Shown: positions 47,655 to 55,983 of the stretch, in pieces
How the letters are laid out: every line of letters begins with the position of its first letter
Position numbering within the stretch: the first letter of the stretch is position 1
Assembly (NCBI GenBank): GCA_052436255.1
Contig: JBQVNP010000012.1
Coordinates: forward strand, 1 to 64,000
Origin: Pelomonas sp052436255
GTDB lineage: Bacteria > Pseudomonadota > Gammaproteobacteria > Burkholderiales > Burkholderiaceae_C
Reading direction: 5' to 3'
Length of the DNA stretch: 64,000 nt
Translations under genes and position numbers: made by a program
Notes under the pieces: model-generated
The model's database searches: none
Told to the model about the DNA's origin: nothing
Seen by the model: the letters and a program-made list of their open reading frames with translations, nothing else

Positions 47655-48850
47655 GGGCGGGCTTGAGATTGCGTGAAGGAGACGATGCGGCGGGCGGCTT
47701 CAAGGCATTCGGCCTCGTCGGCCACCAGGGCCAGCCGGATGCGCCCGGCGCCGGGATTGCTGCCGTGGGCTTCGCGGGCCAGCAGGCTGCCCGGCAGGAC
47801 GGCGAGATTGTATTGAGCGAGCAGGCCTTGGGCGAAGGCCACGTCGTCAGCGCCTGGAACGGCCGCCCAGAGGTAGAAGCCGGCATCGGGCAGGGCGACG
47901 TCCAGCACGTCAGCCAGCAGCGGCGTGGTTTCAGCGAACTTCCGGCGGTAGCGCGCACGGTTGTCGATGACATGGGTCTCGTCGCCCCATGCGGCGATGC
48001 TGGCGGCCTGGACGAGGGGGCTCATCGCGCTGCCGTGATAGGTGCGGTAGAGCAGAAACCTCTTCAGCAGCGCGGCGTCACCGGCGACGAAACCCGAGCG
48101 CAGGCCGGGCACGTTGGAACGTTTGGACAGCGAGGTGAAGGCAATCAGGTTCTTGAAATCCCCGCGCCCCAGCCTGGCCGCCGCTTCGAGCCCGCCGAGC
48201 GGCGCTTCGTCACGGAAATAGATTTCTGAATAGCACTCGTCCGAGGCGATGACGAAGCCATGGCGGTCGCTCAGCTCGAACAGCGCCTGCCATTCGGACA
48301 GTGGCATCACCGCACCGCTGGGGTTGCCCGGCGAGCAGACGTACAGCAGCTGGGTGCGTGCCCAAGTCGTCCCGTCGATCTGGTGCCAGTCGACGGCGAA
48401 GTTGCGCGCCGGGTCGGCGGTCGCGAACGCCGCTTGGGCGCCCGCCAGCAGGGCTGCGCCTTCGTAGATTTGATAGAAGGGGTTGGGGCAGACAACCGTG
48501 GCGCCTGTGCGGCTCGCGTCGACCACCGTCTGGGCGATGGCGAACAGCGCCTCGCGCGAGCCGTTGACCGGCAACACCTGCGTGAGCGGGTCCAGCGTCA
48601 GGCCGTAGCGACGTGCGATCCAGGCCGCGATCGCTTCGCGCAAGGCCGGCGTGCCGGCGGTGGCCGGATAGCCCGACAGGCCCTTCATGGCGCCCTTGAT
48701 GGCTTCTTCGATCAGTGCCGGTGCGGCGTGGCGCGGCTCGCCGATGCCGAGCGAGATCGGTGTGAAGTCAGGGTTCGGCGCAATGCCGGCGGTGAGCGCT
48801 TTCAAGCGCTCGAACGGATAGGGTTGCAGCCGGTCCAGCAGCGGATTCAT
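47651..48850 (-). CDS. dapC: N-succinyldiaminopimelate aminotransferase
   Basis: This 399-residue class I PLP aminotransferase has the Lys-containing motif SLSKRSNVPGLRSGFV, the substrate Arg in GRIRLALV and the N-terminal SLGIGEPRHAAP. It transaminates N-succinyl-2-amino-6-ketopimelate. Context with dapD supports DapC rather than ArgD. ATG 48850 shares TGATG with queF. Confidence 0.93.
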   Translation of the reverse strand: MNPLLDRLQPYPFERLKALTAGIAPNPDFTPISLGIGEPRHAAPALIEEAIKGAMKGLSGYPATAGTPALREAIAAWIARRYGLTLDPLTQVLPVNGSREALFAIAQTVVDASRTGATVVCPNPFYQIYEGAALLAGAQAAFATADPARNFAVDWHQIDGTTWARTQLLYVCSPGNPSGAVMPLSEWQALFELSDRHGFVIASDECYSEIYFRDEAPLGGLEAAARLGRGDFKNLIAFTSLSKRSNVPGLRSGFVAGDAALLKRFLLYRTYHGSAMSPLVQAASIAAWGDETHVIDNRARYRRKFAETTPLLADVLDVALPDAGFYLWAAVPGADDVAFAQGLLAQYNLAVLPGSLLAREAHGSNPGAGRIRLALVADEAECLEAARRIVSFTQSQARP

Positions 48851-49341
48851 CAGCCCAGCATCCCCGACTCGAAACCATGCGCCGGCAGGTCCACGCGCGG
48901 TGTCGGCGTCCAACCCGGCTTGCGGTGCTCGGCCACCACATTGGTGTAGATGCCGCCGCGGACATACCACTTGGCGGTGATGCGTATGAAGCGCGGGTCG
49001 GTCACCTTGACGATGTCGTCGAGGATGGTGTTCGTGACCCTCTCGTGGAAGGCGCCCTCGTTGCGGTAGCTCCAGAAATACATCTTCAGACTCTTGAGCT
49101 CCACGCAGAGCTCGTCGGCAATCATGTCGATGGTGAAATGCGCGAAGTCGGGCTGGCCGGTCAACGGGCAGTGGCAGGTGAACTCGGGCACCTGGAACTG
49201 GATGACGTAGTCGCGCCCGGGGTTCGGGTTCGGAAAGACCAGGATGTCCTTGCTCGGCTTCGTCGGCGGATTCTTGGGCACCTCGCGCATCTTGGGTTTC
49301 TTCTTGGTGGCGGGCGCGGGGGCGGACTTCTTGGTGGCCAT
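48850..49341 (-). CDS. queF: 7-cyano-7-deazaguanine reductase QueF (short form)
   Basis: This 163-residue NADPH-dependent nitrile reductase makes preQ1 for tRNA queuosine. The catalytic Cys58 lies in HCPLTGQPDF, Asp65 follows, and the ELKSLKMYFWSYR signature of the single-domain (B. subtilis) type is present. An Ala/Lys/Pro-rich N-terminal extension of about 20 residues precedes the domain. It heads the dapC-dapD run. Confidence 0.95.
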   Translation of the reverse strand: MATKKSAPAPATKKKPKMREVPKNPPTKPSKDILVFPNPNPGRDYVIQFQVPEFTCHCPLTGQPDFAHFTIDMIADELCVELKSLKMYFWSYRNEGAFHERVTNTILDDIVKVTDPRFIRITAKWYVRGGIYTNVVAEHRKPGWTPTPRVDLPAHGFESGMLG

Positions 49342-49370
49342 GTTGCGGGGGCGATCTGAGAGGGGGCGAA

Positions 49371-49418
49371 TGCTATCATCCGGCCCCGACGAGGCGCCTG
49401 TTGAAGGCGCTTTTCTTT
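49371..49418 (+). promoter_or_regulatory. smc promoter/leader with terminator-like hairpin
   Basis: TGCTATCAT (49371-49379) is an extended -10 element. Shortly after the expected start there is GCGCC-TGTTGAA-GGCGC (49394-49410), followed by TTTTCTTT (49411-49418). It looks like an intrinsic terminator inside the leader, 31 bases before smc, which suggests attenuation. No plus-strand gene upstream needs terminating. Confidence 0.5.
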
Positions 49419-49449
49419 AGCCAAATCAAGGGCTTACGAACCTTCCTCC

Positions 49450-52400
49450 ATGCGGCTGAACTCGATCAAGCTCGCCGGCTTTAAGTCCTTTGCCGAACCC
49501 ACGACCTTCCAGCTGCCTGGGCAGCTCGTCGGCGTCGTCGGCCCCAACGGCTGCGGCAAGTCCAACATCATGGATGCGGTGCGCTGGGTGCTGGGCGAGA
49601 GCAAGGCCAGCGAGCTGCGCGGCGAGTCCATGCAGGACGTCATCTTCAACGGCAGCGGCAACCGCAAGCCGGCGGGGCGCTCCAGCGTGGAGCTGGTGTT
49701 CGACAACCAGTCCGCGCGCGCCGGCGGGCCCTGGAACCAGTTCAGCGAGATCGCCGTCAAGCGCGTGCTGACGCGCGACGGCACCAGCAGCTACTTCATC
49801 AACAACCAGCCGGTGCGGCGGCGTGATGTGCAGGACGTGTTCCTCGGCACGGGCCTCGGGCCGCGCGCCTACGCCATCATCGGCCAGGGCACCATCTCGC
49901 GCATCATCGAGAGCAAGCCCGAAGAGCTGCGCCTGTTCCTGGAAGAAGCGGCCGGCGTGTCCAAGTACAAGGAACGCCGCCGCGAGACCGAAAACCGGCT
50001 GAAGGACACGCGCGAGAACCTGACCCGCGTCGACGACATCCTGCGCGAGCTCAACGCCAACCTCGAGAAGCTGGAGCGCCAGGCCGAGGTCGCGGCCAGC
50101 TATCGCAGCCTGCAGGACGCAGGCACGCTGAAGCTGCACCAGCTGTGGTTCCTGAAGCTGCGCGATGCCGGCAACGAAGCAACTCGCGTGAAGGCGGCCC
50201 ATGCCGAGGCGCTGAACGCGCTGGAGTCGCGGACCGCCGAGCTGCGCGCTGTCGAGGCGGAGCTGGAGGAAGTGCGCCAGCAGCACTACGCCGCCGGTGA
50301 CGAGCTGCACGCCTCACAAGGCCGGTATGCCGAAGCCCAGCTGGAAGTGAGCCGGTTGGAGGAGCGCATCCGCTTCGTCGTCGAGAGCCGCAACCGTGCG
50401 CAGGCGCGCCTGGCCGAGCTGCATGCACAGGACGGTCAGTGGCGCGAGCGTGTCGAGCAGGCCAAGGCTGAGCTGGAAGGCATTGCCGAGCAGATCGCCG
50501 GCGCCGATGAACAAAGCGAAATCCTCGCGGCCCAGGCCGAGGAGCAGCAGGGCCAGTTGCCGGTGGCCGAGGACGCCTTGCGTGCTGCGCAGGCCCGTGC
50601 CAACGAGCAACGCACCCTCGTCACTCAGGTCCAGCAGCAGATCCAGGTGCTGGCGGCCGAGAGCCGCAGCGTGGACGAGCAGGCGAGGTCGCTGCGCCAA
50701 CGAGAAGACAAGCTGACGGCCGAGTCCCGCGCGCTTGGCGCGCCCGACCACGAGGCGCTCGAATCGCTGCGCGAGCGTGCCGCTGCGGCGGACGAGGCGC
50801 GCGATCTGTCGGATGCGCGGCTGCAGGAACTGGCCGAGCAGCTGCCCCAGCTCGAAGAGCAGCGCCGCGCCGCGCAGCAGGACGCCAACGCCCAGCTTGC
50901 CCGGCAGTCGGAACTGACCGCGCGACTGGAGGCGCTGAAGGCGCTGCAGGAAAAGGTGCAGACCGAGGGCAAGCTCAAGCCCTGGCTGGCCAAGCACGGG
51001 CTGGACGGCCTGCAGGGCCTGTGGACCCAGCTGCACATCGCCCAGGGCTGGGAGAACGCGCTGGAGGCGGCGCTGCGCGAGCGCATGGGTGCGCTGAGCG
51101 TCGGCCGCCTGGATACGGTGCGCGCCTTCGAGGCCGACGCACCGCCGGCCCGCCTGGCCTTCTACTCGACGCCGCCCGGCGCGATTGCCAACACGCATGA
51201 GACGCTGCCCAAGCTCAGCGAGCTGCTGCGTCTCAACGACGCCGGGCTGAGCGCACTGCTCAATGACTGGCTCGAAGGCGTCTACACCGCGCCGACGCTC
51301 GACGAAGCGTTGGCCGCGCGCGGCAAGCTCACGCATGGCGAGCTGATCTTGACGCCCGCCGGCCATGCGGTCGGCCAGTTCTCCGTGACCTTCTACGCGC
51401 CCGACTCCGAGCAGGCCGGCCTGCTGGCGCGGGCCCAGGAGATCGAGCAGCTGACGACGGCGCAGCGCGCGCAGAACCTGATCGCCGACGAGGCGCGCCT
51501 ATCGCTGAGCCGCATCGAGCACCAGTTCAACGACGCCAACGGGCGGCTCACGACGCTGCGCCGCGAGGCCAGCGAAGCGCAGACCCGCGCGCATCAGATC
51601 CACGTCGAGCTGCTGCGCCTGTCGCAACAGGCCGAGGCCAGCCAGCAACGCCGCAGCGCGCTGGATGCCGAGCTGGCCGAGATCGCCGCGCAGCAAGAGG
51701 CGCTGCAGGAGCGCCGTGCCGTTGGCGAGGCGCGCTTCGAGGAACTCGACATCCAGCTCGGCGACGCCCAGCAGCGTCATGCCGAGCTGGAAGACGGCAC
51801 CAGCGCCGCCGAGCGCAAGCTGGCCGACGCCCGCGAGCAGTTGCGCGCGCTGGAGCGCCGCGCCCAGGAGGCGCGATTTGCCACGCAGACGCTGGCGGCA
51901 CGGCGCGCAGAGCTGCAGCGCGGCATCGAGACGGCCGAGGCGCAGATCGCCACCGTGGCCACCTCTGCCGCCAACCTGCAGGCCGAGCTGGACACGCTGA
52001 ACGACGCCGCGGCCCAGGCCGGCCTGCAGGACGCCCTGGCCGTCAAGCTCGAGCGCGAAGGGCAGCTCGCGGCCGTGCGCGCCGGCTATGACGACCTGTC
52101 GCTGCGCCTGCGCAAGGCCGACGAGCAGCGCATGACCTTCGAACGCAGCATGGACCCACTGCGCGAGGCCATCACCAAGCTGCAGCTCGAAGAGCAGGCC
52201 GCCCAGCTGGGTGGCGCGCAATACCGTGAGCAGCTCGAAGCTGCGGCGGTCGACCTGGAGGCGCTGGCCAAGTCCGTCGAGGAGGGCGGGGTCAAGCTCT
52301 ACGGCCTGCAGGGCGAGATCGACCGCATCAACCGCGAGATCGCCGCCTTGGGCGCCGTCAACCTCGCGGCGCTCGACGAGCTGACCACCGCCCGCGAGCG

Positions 52401-52962
52401 CAAGACCTTCCTGGACTCGCAATGCGCCGACCTCAACTCGGCCATCCAGACGCTGGAAGACGCGATCCACAAGATCGACCTGGAGACGCGCGACCTGCTG
52501 GGCTCGACCTTCAACCAGGTCAACGACCATTTCGGCCGCATGTTCCCCGAGCTGTTCGGCGGCGGCGAGGCCCGGCTGGTCATGACGGGCGATGAAATCC
52601 TGGATGCCGGCGTGCAGGTGCTGGCTCAGCCGCCGGGCAAGAAGAACAGCACCATTCACCTGCTGTCGGGCGGCGAGAAGGCGCTGACGGCGATTGCCCT
52701 GGTCTTCGCGATCTTCCAGCTCAACCCCGCACCCTTCTGCCTGCTCGACGAGGTGGACGCGCCGCTGGATGACGCCAACACCGAGCGTTATGCGCGGCTG
52801 GTCACAAAAATGAGCGCCGGCACGCAATTCCTCTTCATCTCGCACAACAAGATCGCGATGGAAATGGCTGAACAACTCATTGGCGTGACCATGCAGGAGC
52901 AGGGCGTGTCGCGCATCGTCGCGGTGGACATGGACAAGGCCCTTGCGATGGCTGAAGCATGA
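49450..52962 (+). CDS. smc: Chromosome segregation SMC protein
   Basis: This 1170-residue condensin ATPase has Walker A GPNGCGKSN (about 32-40), a long coiled coil, a hinge around 510-650 and a second coiled coil. The C-terminal head has signature LSGGEKALTA and Walker B FCLLDEVDAPLDD. Length and layout are normal. It works with ScpA/ScpB. It overlaps zipA by 4 bases. Confidence 0.97.
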   Translation: MRLNSIKLAGFKSFAEPTTFQLPGQLVGVVGPNGCGKSNIMDAVRWVLGESKASELRGESMQDVIFNGSGNRKPAGRSSVELVFDNQSARAGGPWNQFSEIAVKRVLTRDGTSSYFINNQPVRRRDVQDVFLGTGLGPRAYAIIGQGTISRIIESKPEELRLFLEEAAGVSKYKERRRETENRLKDTRENLTRVDDILRELNANLEKLERQAEVAASYRSLQDAGTLKLHQLWFLKLRDAGNEATRVKAAHAEALNALESRTAELRAVEAELEEVRQQHYAAGDELHASQGRYAEAQLEVSRLEERIRFVVESRNRAQARLAELHAQDGQWRERVEQAKAELEGIAEQIAGADEQSEILAAQAEEQQGQLPVAEDALRAAQARANEQRTLVTQVQQQIQVLAAESRSVDEQARSLRQREDKLTAESRALGAPDHEALESLRERAAAADEARDLSDARLQELAEQLPQLEEQRRAAQQDANAQLARQSELTARLEALKALQEKVQTEGKLKPWLAKHGLDGLQGLWTQLHIAQGWENALEAALRERMGALSVGRLDTVRAFEADAPPARLAFYSTPPGAIANTHETLPKLSELLRLNDAGLSALLNDWLEGVYTAPTLDEALAARGKLTHGELILTPAGHAVGQFSVTFYAPDSEQAGLLARAQEIEQLTTAQRAQNLIADEARLSLSRIEHQFNDANGRLTTLRREASEAQTRAHQIHVELLRLSQQAEASQQRRSALDAELAEIAAQQEALQERRAVGEARFEELDIQLGDAQQRHAELEDGTSAAERKLADAREQLRALERRAQEARFATQTLAARRAELQRGIETAEAQIATVATSAANLQAELDTLNDAAAQAGLQDALAVKLEREGQLAAVRAGYDDLSLRLRKADEQRMTFERSMDPLREAITKLQLEEQAAQLGGAQYREQLEAAAVDLEALAKSVEEGGVKLYGLQGEIDRINREIAALGAVNLAALDELTTARERKTFLDSQCADLNSAIQTLEDAIHKIDLETRDLLGSTFNQVNDHFGRMFPELFGGGEARLVMTGDEILDAGVQVLAQPPGKKNSTIHLLSGGEKALTAIALVFAIFQLNPAPFCLLDEVDAPLDDANTERYARLVTKMSAGTQFLFISHNKIAMEMAEQLIGVTMQEQGVSRIVAVDMDKALAMAEA

Positions 52963-54002
52963 ACCTGACCCTGACCGAACTCCTCGCCATCGCCGGTGGC
53001 CTGCTGCTGGCCGGCGTCATCGCCCATGGCGCCTGGGCCGCGCGCAAGGCCGGCCCCAAGCGTGCCTTGCCGCCGCCAGAGGAACCGCATTTCGGCGCGC
53101 CGCCGCTGTCGGCCCAGAACCGCGAGGATGTCGAGCCGCTGGAGGTGGTGCTGCCGGCCGTCGCTCGCCCGCGCCGGCCGTCGGCCCGCATCGACGCGCT
53201 GATCGACGCCATCGCGACCATCACCGTCGAGGCCCCTGTCTCTGGCGAGCTGGCCCTGCAGCACCAGCCCGGCAGCCGCCGTGCCGGCACCAAACCGTTG
53301 CAGATCGAAGGACTGAATGCCCAGACCGGCGAGTGGGAACTGCCCGGGCCCGGCCAGCGCTACAGCGAGTTCCAGGCCGGCTTGAAGATGGCCAACCGCA
53401 GCGGCGCCCTCAACGAGATCGAGTACTCGGAGTTCGTGCAGAAGATCCAGGCCTTTGCCGATGGCGTCGGCGGCTTCGTGCAGTTCCCCGACATGCTGGA
53501 CGTCGTCGCCCGTGCCCGCGAGCTGGATCAATTCGCGGCCAGCCATGATGCCCAGCTCGCGCTGCTGCTGCGCGCCAAGGCGGCGGCCTGGACGCCGGGC
53601 TTCGTGCAGCAAGCCGCCGCCCGCCACGGCTTTGTCGCGGGATCCCTGCCGGGCCGCCTGGTGATGCCCTCGCCCGAGGAAGGCGCGCCGCCGATCCTGA
53701 CGCTGCAGTTCGATGCCCAGGCGGCCTTGGCCGACGACCCCGAGGCCCAGTCGCTGCGCGAGCTGACGCTGGCGCTCGACGTGCCGCAGACACCCGCCGA
53801 GGCCGAGCCCTTCGCTGCCTGGCAGGAGGCCGCCCGCGCGCTGGCACGCGACCTGGAAGCTGACGTCTGCGACGACCGCGGCCAGGTCCTGGGCCTGCAC
53901 GCGTTCGCGGCCATCGATGTGGAGCTGAAGAAGCTCTACGAAGCGCTGGCCGAACGTGATCTGGCCGCCGGCTCGCAGGCGGCCCGCAGGCTGTTCAGCT
54001 GA
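52959..54002 (+). CDS. zipA: ZipA-like cell division protein
   Basis: This 347-residue protein has an N-terminal membrane anchor (about 5-25), a Pro/Ala/Arg-rich linker and a C-terminal domain (about 205-345) similar to the FtsZ-binding domain of ZipA. The position between smc and ligA is a strong indicator, since smc-zipA-ligA is the usual betaproteobacterial order. Here two genes are inserted before ligA. Confidence 0.82.
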   Translation: MNLTLTELLAIAGGLLLAGVIAHGAWAARKAGPKRALPPPEEPHFGAPPLSAQNREDVEPLEVVLPAVARPRRPSARIDALIDAIATITVEAPVSGELALQHQPGSRRAGTKPLQIEGLNAQTGEWELPGPGQRYSEFQAGLKMANRSGALNEIEYSEFVQKIQAFADGVGGFVQFPDMLDVVARARELDQFAASHDAQLALLLRAKAAAWTPGFVQQAAARHGFVAGSLPGRLVMPSPEEGAPPILTLQFDAQAALADDPEAQSLRELTLALDVPQTPAEAEPFAAWQEAARALARDLEADVCDDRGQVLGLHAFAAIDVELKKLYEALAERDLAAGSQAARRLFS

Positions 54003-54100
54003 CGGCCGTTCAGGGGGCGGGCTTTGGCTACGCACGCCCGCAGCCGGTGCGCGAGGTCGCGGAATAAACTGACCGCCCATCCCGCTCCCGGACCCGGCGC

Positions 54101-55402
54101 TTGACCACCAGCCTGCTGCTGATTGCCCTTCTCATCGCTGCCAGTGCCTTCTTCTCGATGGCCGAGTTGTCGCTCGCGGCGTCGCGGCGGCTCAACCTGC
54201 AGCAGCGCGCTGACTCGGGTGACGGCCGCGCGGCCAAGGTGCTGGCGGTGCAGGAGCACCCGGGCGACTACTTCACCGTCGTCCAGATCGGCGTCAACAC
54301 GGTCGCCATCCTGGCCGGCATCGTCGGCGAGGGTGCGTTCACGCCGCATTTCGCGGGCCTGTTCCTGCTCGTTGTCAGTGCCGAAGCGGCCGCGACGCTC
54401 GGCTTTGCGGCGTCCTTCATCAGCATCACATCGCTCTTCATCGTGCTGGCCGACCTGGTGCCCAAGCGCCTGTCGATGAGCGAGCCCGAGCGCGTCGCGA
54501 TGGCGCTGGTCGGACCGATGCTTGCGCTGTGCCGCGTGTTGAAGCCGCTCGCCTGGCTGTTCAGCAGCATCACCGAGGGCCTGATCCGCCTGCTCGGCCT
54601 GCCGGCCAAGCGCGACGAGACCATCAGCTACCGCGACATCCTGGCGCTGACCGAAGCCGGCTACCAGGCCGGCGTGGTGGCCGACGAGGAGCAGCAAGTC
54701 ATCGCCAATGTCTTCGAGCTGGACACGCGCACCGTCGAGACGGTGATGACCGAGCGCGAGCGCATCGTCTTCTTCTCGCGCGACGATGACGATGCGCTGA
54801 TCCGCACACGCATTGCCGACACGCCGCACTCGACCTATCTCGTCTGCGATGGCGACGTCGACCAGGTCGTCGGCTATGTGGATGCGACCGACCTGTTCCA
54901 GCGCGTGCTGCGTGACGAACGCCTGTCCTTGCGGGCCAACGGCAACGAGCTGGTCAAGAAGGTGCTGATCGTGCCGGACCGGCTGACGCTGTCGGAAATG
55001 CTGACCCAGTTCCGCGAGGCGCATGAGGACTTCGCCGTCGTCGTCAACGAGTACAGCCGCGTCGTCGGCGTCATCACGCTCAACGACGTGATGAACACGG
55101 TGATGGGCAGCCTCGTCGCGCCGCATGACGAGGAGCAGATCGTGCGCCGCGAGGACGGCTCCTACCTGGCCGACGGCATCACGCCGATTCCCGACGTCGA
55201 GCGTTCGCTCGGCATCGAGAACTGGCCGCATGCCGGCACCTACGACACGCTGGCCGGCTTCCTGATGGTCATGCTGCGCCGCATCCCACGGCGCACCGAT
55301 GTCGTCGAGTGGGAGGGCTGGCGCTTCGAGGTGGTCGACGTGGACAGCTACCGGGTCGACCAGGTGATGGTGACCCGGGTGGTGCCGACGGGCAAAACTT
55401 GA
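54101..55402 (+). CDS. CNNM/CorC-type hemolysin-like membrane protein
   Basis: The protein has 433 residues. An N-terminal CNNM (DUF21) membrane domain with four helices (about 2-150) includes SFISITSLFIVLADLVPKRLSM. A CBS-domain pair follows (about 200-340; VIVNEY-like VVVNEYSRVVGVITLNDV), then a CorC_HlyC domain. Such proteins are linked to Mg2+/Co2+ efflux. The start is TTG 54101; a downstream ATG would cut the first helix. Confidence 0.88.
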   Translation: MTTSLLLIALLIAASAFFSMAELSLAASRRLNLQQRADSGDGRAAKVLAVQEHPGDYFTVVQIGVNTVAILAGIVGEGAFTPHFAGLFLLVVSAEAAATLGFAASFISITSLFIVLADLVPKRLSMSEPERVAMALVGPMLALCRVLKPLAWLFSSITEGLIRLLGLPAKRDETISYRDILALTEAGYQAGVVADEEQQVIANVFELDTRTVETVMTERERIVFFSRDDDDALIRTRIADTPHSTYLVCDGDVDQVVGYVDATDLFQRVLRDERLSLRANGNELVKKVLIVPDRLTLSEMLTQFREAHEDFAVVVNEYSRVVGVITLNDVMNTVMGSLVAPHDEEQIVRREDGSYLADGITPIPDVERSLGIENWPHAGTYDTLAGFLMVMLRRIPRRTDVVEWEGWRFEVVDVDSYRVDQVMVTRVVPTGKT

Positions 55403-55427
55403 GCCCGGCGCGCCAGGCACTGCTTCT

Positions 55428-55949
55428 TCACGAACGGCGCCGCGCCGCCATCTCTTCACCCATGGCATCGCGCGTGGCTGGATCGAGACCGATCTGCGCC
55501 GCTGGAAAGGCCTGTGCGTCTTCCGCAGCCAGATGCGCTTCGTAGAGTTGCATGTGGTCGAGCAGCGCCTGGGCCGGCATGGCCGCCGGTTCTCCGCGTG
55601 CCCACTGCTGCAGCGGTTCGCGCAGCAAGGCCCAAAGCCGCGCCATTTCCAGGTGCTGCGCATGCAGGCGATCAGCCAGCCCCGCGAGGCCCGCAGCGCG
55701 CAGTCGGGGCAGCACATGGCGCTCTTCGTCTTCGTGATGGGCCGGGCCGGCGCGGTCGAAATAGCGCAGCACGTCGGCCGCGGCATCGCGGGCCTGCGCA
55801 TCCACGCCCTGCTGTTCGACATGAGCATGCAGGCGTCGCAACAGGTCCAGGCTGCGCCGCACCCGGTCGTGGCAGGCGGCCAGCATCTCGAAAGGTTGAT
55901 CAAAGCCCACGGCGGGGCCGGCATGCAGGACGTCGACACGGGAACTCAT
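55428..55949 (-). CDS. Hemerythrin-like domain protein
   Basis: This 173-residue all-helical protein has four conserved metal-ligand regions: ACHDRVRR, AHHEDEERHVLP, HAQHLEMARL and YEAHLAAED. These match the HHE cation-binding fold. It may bind a di-iron centre and act in oxygen or NO sensing, which is not testable from sequence. The gene is divergent from ligA with 34 bases between starts. Confidence 0.82.
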   Translation of the reverse strand: MSSRVDVLHAGPAVGFDQPFEMLAACHDRVRRSLDLLRRLHAHVEQQGVDAQARDAAADVLRYFDRAGPAHHEDEERHVLPRLRAAGLAGLADRLHAQHLEMARLWALLREPLQQWARGEPAAMPAQALLDHMQLYEAHLAAEDAQAFPAAQIGLDPATRDAMGEEMAARRRS

Positions 55950-55983
55950 GCGGCCGATTGTCCGGCCGCGACAAAATGGCTCC

